From: Acidobacteriota bacterium
GTDB lineage: Bacteria > Acidobacteriota > Blastocatellia > RBC074
Direction: 5' to 3'
Length of the DNA stretch: 6,587 bases
NCBI GenBank assembly: GCA_013140935.1
Contig: JABFSD010000735.1
Coordinates: 1 to 6,587 of the forward strand
The position numbers and the translations under genes were made by a program. Under the pieces are notes generated by a model that worked only from the letters and a program-made list of their open reading frames with translations, did no database searches and was not told the DNA's origin. Shown piece after piece: positions 1-6,587 of the stretch; position 1 is the stretch's first letter; every line of letters begins with the position of its first letter.

Positions 1-2
1 CC

Positions 3-3000
3 ATAAACGTAAATAACAATAATTCGATAAAGTTGACCTCGATAGTTCCTGTTCTCGTTCAGGACGCTACTGGTCTTGTGACGTCAAGTGTTGAAGGCAT
101 GCTCGGCATTGATGACCAAAAGAACCTGTTCTTGGTAAAAACGAATGGCGACTGTACTCCGCTGCTCTCGACATTTAGTTTTGACCCGATCATTCGTCCG
201 GTTGCCATCAAAGATAGCAACGGGTTGCACATTGCGGCTGTCACAGATTCCAGTATCAACCCTCCGAAATTAGTGGCGAAAAAAGGGGGCGCACAGAAGT
301 CAATCCCGCTGCCTGCCGACACAAAGGTGCTTACCTCGCTCGAAGCCGAGTTGCTGGACGGAACTTTTCACGTATTGGCAACGGTGCAGGATGGCGGCAG
401 CGGTCGCCTCATAACGTGGGCACCTTTTGCACCAGCCCCGCTGGATGCCCTCTTTGAGTCACCTGTAGTTTCTGTGGGCGGTCGTATCGAAGGTGCGCCA
501 GTGACCGTCGGGCATTTCGTTGTGATTCCTGGTACACGCGCTGACATCCTTGCTGCGGAGTTTAATCCGTCACTTCGATTGCGGAAGAGCGCTGACATCA
601 AAACCGGCGCCGTAGTGCCAGATTCTATTCCTTCCTTGTCTGTCGACGATCTGATTGTTCGATTGGATGCCGGAGAACCTGTCAGTCAGAAAATCACACC
701 GCCGGTGCTTACCAGAGATGGAGAAACCTTCTATCCCATTGCTGCGGATTTTCCGACTGGAGCGACAGACCTTTTCGCTTATCAACACGCCGCTACTTTA
801 TCCGGCACGTTTTCGACCACCACTAATAAACTAAAACTTGCTGCGAGCGATCAAGCAACAGCCGAGGATGATTGGCTCTTAATCAAAGGGGATTTTTACC
901 AAGTCGATAAAATCACGCTCACGAGTACCAATCAGCGGGTTGCCAAGCTGTTCGTACCTAACACCAATGGGAATTCCCCCGGAAGTGGTGCTGGGAACGG
1001 CAAGTATGTGCGGCCACTGGCTACGCAAGGTCGGGTAGCCCCTTTCATGCAACTTGACCCTGCCGACAATGGTAACTGGGATGCGAACCTGCTCCAGCAA
1101 ATCCCGCTCATTTTCCCCGGCCAGACACCCAGCGAGATACGCGGCAAAGCCTTTAGCATAGCGGTGGACAATAAGCCGACATTGGTTGTCCTCAATAAAA
1201 AGTTTCAAAACGCCGTGGTGAATCCGGTTGATTTTCTGGTGGATGCGGCTTTTGGCCAATGGCTGCGAGATGCAGGCGATACCTCGAACAACCCGGAACT
1301 ATCCTGGGAATATTGGAACGGTACGGGTTGGTGGAAGCTGCCGATTACGTTGGACGAGACACAGCATTTGAAGGCAACTGGCAATGTGGAATTCGTAGTG
1401 CCCTCAGACATTGACGCTTCAGATTGGGCTGGTAAAACAAACCATTGGATTCGCGCGCGCCTCATTGGCGGAGATTATGGAAAGGAAAAAGTCACCGTCA
1501 AAATCTCACCGGATGGAAAAGAGCAAACGGTCGAGCGCTCCACCGAAGGCATCCGCCCACCTTCTGTCCTGAAACTTCACCTTTCTTACGCGGTTTGCCG
1601 AGAGATGCCGCCCACGTTTGTGCTTACTCAGGACAGCGGAACTTACCGTGACCAAAGCGATGCCAATCGCACGGCGGACGCGATTGTCGAAGCCTTTGTG
1701 CCTCTCGCAGTGACGTTAGGACGGCTGTCGCAAGCTGAGTCGGCTGCCGACCAGGCTGAAGACTGTCTGCCGGATTGCGGTTGCGGCAAACATGCCAAGA
1801 CGCAAGCCGCAGGTGCGGCAACATCACCGCCAGTACCATCGCCCAGCGCGGGTGGACGCGCTTTGTATATCGGCTTGCAGGCTACGCCCTCAGAAGCGCC
1901 GGTCAATGTGTTGCTGCTGGTAAAGGAAGCGCCTAGCAACAATGCCTTTGCGCCGCTCACGGTTGAGGCGCTGATGGCGAATCGTTTTGTGCCCATCGTC
2001 GCCAATGATGCGACACGCGCGCTGGGGGAAAGCGGATTGCTTGAGATGAGTTTCCCCGTTGCGCCTACGCCGAGTGATTTGTTTGGACAGAAGGGTTTGA
2101 CGTGGTTGCGTTTGAGAACGAATGCGGAAACCACCGGTGACTGGAATCCTGTCTTGCGCGGCGCTTATTTGAACGGCGTATGGGCGAGCGCCACTGAAAC
2201 CTTGACGCGCGAATTGCTGGGCTCTTCGAACGGCGAACCTCGTCTGACGGTGCGCCTCGCCCGCCCGCCCGTGTTGCGGAATACGCTCGAATTGCGCGTG
2301 AAAGAACCGCTGGGCGAGGAGGAACGCAAGGACTTGCTCGCTCAGGATGAACGCCGTGTGTTGAGCAACGTCGAGGGATTGCCCGGCGATTGGGTGTTAT
2401 GGAAGCAAGTGTTTGACCCGGATGACGAAAGGGCGGACGCGCGCGTTTACGCGCTTGATGAAACGACCGGTGAAATCCGTTTTGGCGATGGGCAGCAAGG
2501 CGCGATTCCGCCGATAGGACGAGATGCCGTAGTGGCCTTTCGTTACAGCCGCACGGAACCGGATCCGCAAGGCGGCGACCGCGTACCCAGCAATGCCGTT
2601 GCGCCGCGCACTGCGCTCAATCTGGTTTCTCCGGTGGAAAGTGTCGAAAGCGTGATCGCCGCCGACCCAGCGGCGGGCGGGGCTCCGACTGAATCCGACG
2701 AACGGGTGTTGCGCTATGGGTTCGCGCGTTTACGTCATCGCAACCGCGCCGTTACGCCGTATGACCTCGAAGATTTAGCCCGGCAAAGTTCGCCTGACTT
2801 TGCACAAGCCCGCGCGCTGGTGCGTCAGGGATACCTTCGTTTAGTGATCGTGATGCGCGGCACGCAGCCACAACCCAGCGCGGCGCAGATCAGAGAATTA
2901 CGGCGGTTGTTGCTGGCAGCCGCGCCTATGGCTTTGCAAACGCCCAGTGCCTTGCGCATCGAAGGGCCAAAGGTGCTCAGGTTGCGCATTGAACTGCGGC

Positions 3001-3317
3001 TGCGAGTCGAGAGGCTCGATCAAGCGGGGACGCTTTCAGCTTTCGTCAAACAGCGGCTCGAAAGTTTTTTTGATACCACTACCGGTGGAACCGATCAGGA
3101 CGGTTGGGCGCTGGGGAGCAATCCGTCTGAAGTAGACATCGCCTTAGCTTTGCTGGATGCGCCTCATCTCGAAAGTATCGAAGGCGTAGCGCTGCAAGAA
3201 ATCACGGACGACGGCAACGTGCGTCCGTGGCCGAAAACGCTCAAGGCTAATGAACTCGCGCTGCTCGCTGCCGATGCGATTCGGATTCAGTTTGAAATAG
3301 CGGAGGGGCAGGTATGA
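3..3317 (+). CDS. Giant baseplate J/gp6-like baseplate assembly protein with propeller-like N-terminus (probably 5'-partial)
   Basis: Probable wedge component of the baseplate of a contractile phage-tail-like particle. Residues are numbered from the TTG at 33. Residues 20-190 show about four beta-strand clusters roughly 45 residues apart, resembling propeller blades. Residues 254-320 (around DDWLLIKGDFYQVDKI) and 423-483 (LSWEYWNGTGWWKL, then GNVEFVVP and WIRARLIGGDYG) match what I recall of large 'putative baseplate assembly proteins' (TIGR02243-like). A Cys/His cluster (C578, C582, C584, H587) precedes a Pro/Ala/Ser linker to about 608. The J core follows: ELLGSSNGEP (727-736), GEIRFGDGQQGAIPP (813-827), ADPAAGG (877-883), RNRAVTPYDLEDLAR (903-917), and a late GGTDQDGWALGSNP segment. 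The frame is open to the left edge, and TTG 33 has no convincing Shine-Dalgarno site. I therefore call it 5'-partial; TTG 33, GTG 78 or ATG 99 are possible internal starts. It overlaps the next gene by 4 bases. Family assignment is strong; the N-terminal fold is inference. Confidence 0.88.
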   Translation: MNVNNNNSIKLTSIVPVLVQDATGLVTSSVEGMLGIDDQKNLFLVKTNGDCTPLLSTFSFDPIIRPVAIKDSNGLHIAAVTDSSINPPKLVAKKGGAQKSIPLPADTKVLTSLEAELLDGTFHVLATVQDGGSGRLITWAPFAPAPLDALFESPVVSVGGRIEGAPVTVGHFVVIPGTRADILAAEFNPSLRLRKSADIKTGAVVPDSIPSLSVDDLIVRLDAGEPVSQKITPPVLTRDGETFYPIAADFPTGATDLFAYQHAATLSGTFSTTTNKLKLAASDQATAEDDWLLIKGDFYQVDKITLTSTNQRVAKLFVPNTNGNSPGSGAGNGKYVRPLATQGRVAPFMQLDPADNGNWDANLLQQIPLIFPGQTPSEIRGKAFSIAVDNKPTLVVLNKKFQNAVVNPVDFLVDAAFGQWLRDAGDTSNNPELSWEYWNGTGWWKLPITLDETQHLKATGNVEFVVPSDIDASDWAGKTNHWIRARLIGGDYGKEKVTVKISPDGKEQTVERSTEGIRPPSVLKLHLSYAVCREMPPTFVLTQDSGTYRDQSDANRTADAIVEAFVPLAVTLGRLSQAESAADQAEDCLPDCGCGKHAKTQAAGAATSPPVPSPSAGGRALYIGLQATPSEAPVNVLLLVKEAPSNNAFAPLTVEALMANRFVPIVANDATRALGESGLLEMSFPVAPTPSDLFGQKGLTWLRLRTNAETTGDWNPVLRGAYLNGVWASATETLTRELLGSSNGEPRLTVRLARPPVLRNTLELRVKEPLGEEERKDLLAQDERRVLSNVEGLPGDWVLWKQVFDPDDERADARVYALDETTGEIRFGDGQQGAIPPIGRDAVVAFRYSRTEPDPQGGDRVPSNAVAPRTALNLVSPVESVESVIAADPAAGGAPTESDERVLRYGFARLRHRNRAVTPYDLEDLARQSSPDFAQARALVRQGYLRLVIVMRGTQPQPSAAQIRELRRLLLAAAPMALQTPSALRIEGPKVLRLRIELRLRVERLDQAGTLSAFVKQRLESFFDTTTGGTDQDGWALGSNPSEVDIALALLDAPHLESIEGVALQEITDDGNVRPWPKTLKANELALLAADAIRIQFEIAEGQV
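3302..3308 (+). promoter_or_regulatory. Shine-Dalgarno site for the second baseplate gene
   Basis: GGAGGGG lies inside the 3' end of the first gene. Counting from GGAGG (3302-3306), there are 7 bases to the ATG at 3314, which is ideal spacing. It fixes the start of the second gene and, with the ATGA overlap at 3314-3317, points to translational coupling. Confidence 0.85.
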
Positions 3318-5251
3318 ACCAGCTTGCGCCCAATTTGTTTCAGCGTCGTTTTCAGGATTTGGTGGAAATGGGCCGCGCACGCCTGCCTGCGCTCGCGCCG
3401 GAATGGACTGATTACAACGCGCACGACCCTGGCATTACGCTCATGGAGTTGCTGGCGTGGACGGCGGAAGCGCAACTTTATTCGTTGGCGCGCGTACGCC
3501 GCGACGAACGCGCAGCTTATGCGGCTTTGCTGGGAATCACGCCTGCCGGAACGCAAAGCGCGACGGGACTGATCTGGCCTGACAGCCTCGATCCCCATAC
3601 GCCGACCAGCACCTTCACGAAAAGCGTCGTGCTCTCAACCGACACGGTCATTAACGTGGCGGAGGTTACTGAGCCTACGTTCAGGCCGCCGCAATCATTG
3701 CTCTGGTCGCCGGGACGCATCACGCGGCTCGAGACCAGAACGGCCAATGGTCAGCGACTTGATCTGACGACGACGAATGAGCGCGGCGGCTTGCCGTTTC
3801 TGCCATTCGGCGAGCGCGCGGGGCGACGCACGGCGCTGGCCTTATCGTTTGAATGCCGCGATCAGGCGGGTTTGTTCGGCAGCCAGCGACAACTCGCGCA
3901 GGGCGCTTATTGGCCGATTGGTGTTATGGCTGCGCCAGCGAGTGGGGCGAGCGGTGAACCAACGAAGCTCACTCAACTTACTCATTCGCCCTTGCGAGCC
4001 ACTCTCATTGTTGGCGATGAGCATTTCCCGTTGCGCATCGCGGCTGATTCGACGCAAGGCCTGTTGGCAACCGGCGTGCTGTTGCTTGATCTCGATTCAG
4101 TAAGGGTTTCTCCCCAGTCATTCACGCTTGAGTTGCATTCAGAATCAGGTTTTGCCCGACCGCCGCGTTGGTTGCGCATAGCACCGAACGTCATTCCGAT
4201 TGAGCAGGGACGAACCATTACGCGCGAATTGCATAGCGCCAATGGTTTGCCCGATTGGAACTTTACGCTCGATGAGCCTGGGCTGCGCTTTGCGAGTGGT
4301 GAAGAACCAATTGCGTTAGAGCTTGTCGCACCGACGGGCATCCAGACTTGGCGTCGTTGCGAACGGCTGGCTGACCAAGGCCCGCAAGACAATGTGTTTG
4401 CCTTCGACGCGCAAGCCGGTGTGGTTACGTTTGGCAACGGTGTCAATGGACGCATTCCGCCGCCCGAAGCTCAGGTGTATGTCACTTACGCTGTTTCAGA
4501 CGGAGCCGCTGGCCGGGTAGCGCGCAACCGCAAGTGGCATGTCACCGGTTTTGCAGGCGTCTTCGGCGTCAATCCTGATCCGCTCACGGGCGGCGCAGCG
4601 GCGTCTGAAGGGAAGGCAGAACGCCGCGAAGCACGGCGGCGCACGCGCGACGATCACGCGCTCGTGAGTGCTGATGACATCGTGAAGGCCGCGCTCGCGT
4701 TGCCTTTGCTTGAAGTCGCACGCGCGTGGGTGCTGGAACCTGACATGCATACGCCCCGCACTGGTGCTGTCACGTTGGTGGCAATGCGCCAACGCCCTGA
4801 CGGAAAGGAAGCGGAAACCGTGCCTGAAACCGGGCAATGGCTTGAAACCATTCGCCGCCGGTTAGCGCCCCGTATGTTGCTCGGCGCTCGCCTCGTCGTG
4901 TTGGCACCGCGTTACGTGACGTTTTCGATTGATGCCGTCATCGAAGCCCAGCCGGGCTTGAACCCTGCGGCGGTGCAGGCGGAAGTCGAACAAGCCCTTA
5001 ATCAGCGTCTCGCCCTCGTGGAATCAAAGCTGACAAAGACACCGCGTCAACCCGGCGTACCCGTCACGCAGCGTGATGTCACGGCTTGGGTGCGCGCCAT
5101 CAAAGGCGTCAAGCGCGTCGTGCGGCTTGAGTTGCGCAAGGGCAACGAAAGCGTTGCTGCCGTCAAAGTCCTGCGCAGCGGTTTGCCGCGTTGGGATGTC
5201 AGGCACAGCCCGATTGTCGTCAATCGGCCTGAAGCAGGGAGGCGACCATGA
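3314..5251 (+). CDS. Second baseplate J/gp6-like baseplate wedge protein
   Basis: Complete protein of 645 residues, likely a structural subunit of the baseplate wedge in a contractile tail-like particle. Residues 4-75 hold the N-terminal signature of this family: LAPNLFQRRFQDL, then PEWTDYNAHDPGITLMELLAW (29-49) and a helix leading to LLGITP. The middle (about 85-350) is beta-rich and variable. The J-like core has GVVTFGNGVNGRIPP (369-383), NPDPLTGG (420-427), a strongly basic helix (about 433-447) and the HALVSADDIVKAAL segment (448-461), equivalent to RAVTPYDLEDLA in the upstream protein. The C-terminus (about 505-620) has a helix plus beta fold ending in an IKGVKRVVRLEL strand. It lacks the GGxxxxGWxxG segment of its neighbour. 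ATG 3314 has a strong Shine-Dalgarno site and overlaps the upstream stop (ATGA); its own stop overlaps the next start in the same way. No signal peptide or membrane segment is seen, as expected for a cytoplasmically assembled particle. Family call is firm; its exact position in the baseplate is inferred. Confidence 0.93.
   Translation: MNQLAPNLFQRRFQDLVEMGRARLPALAPEWTDYNAHDPGITLMELLAWTAEAQLYSLARVRRDERAAYAALLGITPAGTQSATGLIWPDSLDPHTPTSTFTKSVVLSTDTVINVAEVTEPTFRPPQSLLWSPGRITRLETRTANGQRLDLTTTNERGGLPFLPFGERAGRRTALALSFECRDQAGLFGSQRQLAQGAYWPIGVMAAPASGASGEPTKLTQLTHSPLRATLIVGDEHFPLRIAADSTQGLLATGVLLLDLDSVRVSPQSFTLELHSESGFARPPRWLRIAPNVIPIEQGRTITRELHSANGLPDWNFTLDEPGLRFASGEEPIALELVAPTGIQTWRRCERLADQGPQDNVFAFDAQAGVVTFGNGVNGRIPPPEAQVYVTYAVSDGAAGRVARNRKWHVTGFAGVFGVNPDPLTGGAAASEGKAERREARRRTRDDHALVSADDIVKAALALPLLEVARAWVLEPDMHTPRTGAVTLVAMRQRPDGKEAETVPETGQWLETIRRRLAPRMLLGARLVVLAPRYVTFSIDAVIEAQPGLNPAAVQAEVEQALNQRLALVESKLTKTPRQPGVPVTQRDVTAWVRAIKGVKRVVRLELRKGNESVAAVKVLRSGLPRWDVRHSPIVVNRPEAGRRP
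5236..5242 (+). promoter_or_regulatory. Shine-Dalgarno site for the tail protein gene
   Basis: AGGGAGG ends 5 bases before the ATG at 5248. It lies within the last codons of the preceding gene and supports the ATG at 5248 as the start, again with an ATGA stop/start overlap (5248-5251). Confidence 0.85.
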
Positions 5252-6587
5252 AACCGGACAAGCTCAAGCGATACCGCTTTGCTACGGAGGCGCAATGGAA
5301 TGCCTGTCTTTTCGTGCAGGCGAATCGTGCTGCGAAAGGGGTTGGCCCCTTTGCTCCTTACGCGCCCTTTGGTGAGCGGCACGACACGCAGGGCGCGCAC
5401 GCTCCGGTGGTGACACGCACCGGCGAATGGCTTTGGTTCGACAACCAATGCGCTGTTTATCGTCTGTCCCCTGATGATGAAAAGCCGGAAAGAAGCGCTG
5501 CTCCTGCCGCGCTGACTCACGCGCGGCGCGTGGTCGCCACGGCGAGCGGCCTTTGGATGAGCAGCGATGACGGTCAATCCCTGCAATGTTATGAAACCGA
5601 GACGTTGACGCGCTTGGTGACGGTTGATTTTCCCGGCGCTCACGTCGCCGACCTCGCACGTGGCGAAGGCGATTCAGTCTTCGCCTTGATGAATCGTCAA
5701 GGTGTTTGGCAAGCCGCACGGATAGATCGTCGCGGGCAGGTCATTGGAACCGTTACGTTCGAAGGCGTTGCGCATGCCCGTGCTTTTGTTTATCTGCGCC
5801 GCTCCCAACGCTTCGTCGTACTCGCGGGCGAAAAGCATGCACAGCTTTATTGGTTCTCTTTGGCGGGCGGCAGTGCGTTGCAGCGCCTGGCCGTAGCGGC
5901 TTTGCATCCGTGTTTCACAGCGCATGTTTTGGGCAGCGATGGTCGCGACCAAGTTTTTTTGTCAGGCGCTGAGGGCGAGGAATTCTACGTAACGGTGCTG
6001 GATGCGGAGGGGAATTCACTGGGCGAGATATTGCTTGAGGCAGAGGCGACGGGACTCACGGCGACCCGCGAAAAGCTGGTTGTTACCGACCGACGCGGGC
6101 TGTTGCAATTTCAGCCTGCCAGTGCCGTACCCGAAGGCACGGCACCGGTGCAATGCCGACTGCTGACGCCCGTGCTTTTTTCCCCTGACCGCGAAGACCA
6201 GCGCCGCTGGCTGCGCGCGGAAGTGCAAGCCCGCCTGCCCGAAGGCAGTACGCTCGAAATCGCCTATCTGGCGACCGACGACGACGCCCAACGTAATCGC
6301 CTGAATGCAATTGCGACGAATGCCGCACTCACCGCCAGCCAGCGCGTCGTCCAGTTATTAAGCGAACCTGATTTACTGCGCGGCCAGACGGTTTTTTACG
6401 GTGACAGGACGCAAGACGCAAAGACCTTCGCCGCGAAATTGTTCGATGTTCAAGCTCGCTATCTATTGGTTTGCGTGACGCTCACCGCCACCGCCAGCGC
6501 GACCTTGCCGCAAATGTCGGAACTCACAGTTTCGTATCCGGGCCGCACGTTGATGGAAGACCTGCCCGCCATTTATCAGCGCGAAGA
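5248..6587 (+). CDS. Phage tail protein (tail protein I-like) with propeller-like N-terminus, 3'-partial
   Basis: The frame runs open from ATG 5248 to the right edge; 446 codons are present and the C-terminus is missing. Residues about 57-290 contain six hydrophobic strand clusters of similar pattern (start positions near 57, 99, 142, 188, 234 and 274), for example SVFALMNRQGVWQAARIDRRG and QVFLSGAEGEEFYVTVLDAEG, consistent with a beta-propeller. Residues about 300-430 form a second beta domain with SPDREDQRRWLRAEVQARLPEGS (312-334) and DVQARYLLVCVTL (400-412). At 429-446 SYPGRTLMEDLPAIYQRE begins the conserved segment I recall from TIGR02242-type 'phage tail proteins' of eCIS loci, where the LPAIY motif opens the tail-protein-I-like domain. 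That domain would attach the protein to the baseplate; the propeller may face outward or brace the wedge, which is inference. It follows the two J-like genes with a 4-base overlap, the usual gene order in such clusters. No signal peptide is seen. Confidence 0.88.
   Translation, partial: MKPDKLKRYRFATEAQWNACLFVQANRAAKGVGPFAPYAPFGERHDTQGAHAPVVTRTGEWLWFDNQCAVYRLSPDDEKPERSAAPAALTHARRVVATASGLWMSSDDGQSLQCYETETLTRLVTVDFPGAHVADLARGEGDSVFALMNRQGVWQAARIDRRGQVIGTVTFEGVAHARAFVYLRRSQRFVVLAGEKHAQLYWFSLAGGSALQRLAVAALHPCFTAHVLGSDGRDQVFLSGAEGEEFYVTVLDAEGNSLGEILLEAEATGLTATREKLVVTDRRGLLQFQPASAVPEGTAPVQCRLLTPVLFSPDREDQRRWLRAEVQARLPEGSTLEIAYLATDDDAQRNRLNAIATNAALTASQRVVQLLSEPDLLRGQTVFYGDRTQDAKTFAAKLFDVQARYLLVCVTLTATASATLPQMSELTVSYPGRTLMEDLPAIYQRE
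6122..6145. repeat. Short perfect inverted repeat inside the tail protein gene
   Basis: GTGCCGT (6122-6128) pairs with ACGGCAC (6139-6145) around a 10-base loop. A competing 5-base pairing GTGCC/GGCAC exists within it. It lies in the middle of an intact reading frame with no T-tract directly after it, so it is not a terminator. It encodes the linker-like SAVPEGTAP stretch and may be chance. Confidence 0.3.

Noticed and set aside
33..38. TTGACC as a possible promoter -35 box
   Set aside because: No convincing -10 box follows at 16-18 bases, and the position lies in an open coding frame.
879..1259. A 126-residue open frame on the - strand
   Set aside because: It lies fully inside the first gene in antisense, with no recognisable motif; best explained as a shadow.
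1643..2134. A 163-residue open frame on the - strand inside the first gene
   Set aside because: It is antisense to conserved baseplate coding sequence, is low-complexity Ala/Ser/Leu-rich, and has no family resemblance.
3065..3071. Seven-T run (another at 5954-5960) as a frameshift or slippage site
   Set aside because: In both places the conserved protein continues in the same frame on either side, and no alternative frame product is evident.
5047..5643. A 198-residue open frame on the - strand across the second and third genes
   Set aside because: It spans the junction of two well-supported + strand genes, is rich in Arg, Thr and Ser as expected for an antisense shadow of GC-rich coding DNA, and shows no recognisable domain.
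6122..6181. Inverted repeat plus the later T6 run (6176-6181) as an intrinsic terminator
   Set aside because: The T-run is about 30 bases beyond the stem and both lie within an intact reading frame that continues to conserved motifs.

Overview
The window is a fragment of a contractile phage-tail-like particle cluster, most likely of the extracellular contractile injection system (eCIS) type. Three genes lie head to tail on the + strand and fill essentially all 6,587 bases. Base composition is moderately GC-rich, with long protein-coding frames, Shine-Dalgarno sites and ATGA overlaps, so the host is a bacterium. The sequence contains no 16S, housekeeping or taxon-diagnostic gene, so I do not name a phylum.

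Layout. (1) Left edge to 3317: a giant baseplate J/gp6-like protein of at least 1,094 residues. It has an unusual beta-rich, propeller-like N-terminus, a middle region with the carbohydrate-binding-like look of large 'putative baseplate assembly proteins', a Cys/His cluster next to a Pro/Ala/Ser linker, and a clear C-terminal baseplate-J core. Its frame is open to the left edge, so the true start may lie outside the window. (2) 3314-5251: a second, shorter baseplate J-like protein of 645 residues, with the classic N-terminal wedge motif (WTDYNAHDPGITLMELLAW) and a divergent J core. (3) 5248 to the right edge: the first 446 residues of a tail protein. It has about six propeller-like beta repeats, then a conserved beta domain, then the beginning of the phage-tail-protein-I-like domain (DLPAIYQRE), where the window stops.

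How they work together. In contractile tails, gp6/J-type proteins form the wedges of the baseplate ring around the central spike, and the tail-protein-I type protein joins at the baseplate periphery. The three genes are translationally coupled by two ATGA overlaps, each preceded by a strong Shine-Dalgarno site. This fits stoichiometric production of one baseplate subcomplex. Sheath, tube, spike, gp25-like and AAA+ ATPase genes would be expected outside the window and are not visible here. A free phage cannot be excluded from this fragment alone.

The unusual parts are the accessory beta-rich domains of genes 1 and 3, the Cys/His cluster of gene 1, and the composition change inside gene 1. No RNA gene, mobile element, CRISPR array or terminator was found, and no non-coding stretch exceeds about 30 bases.
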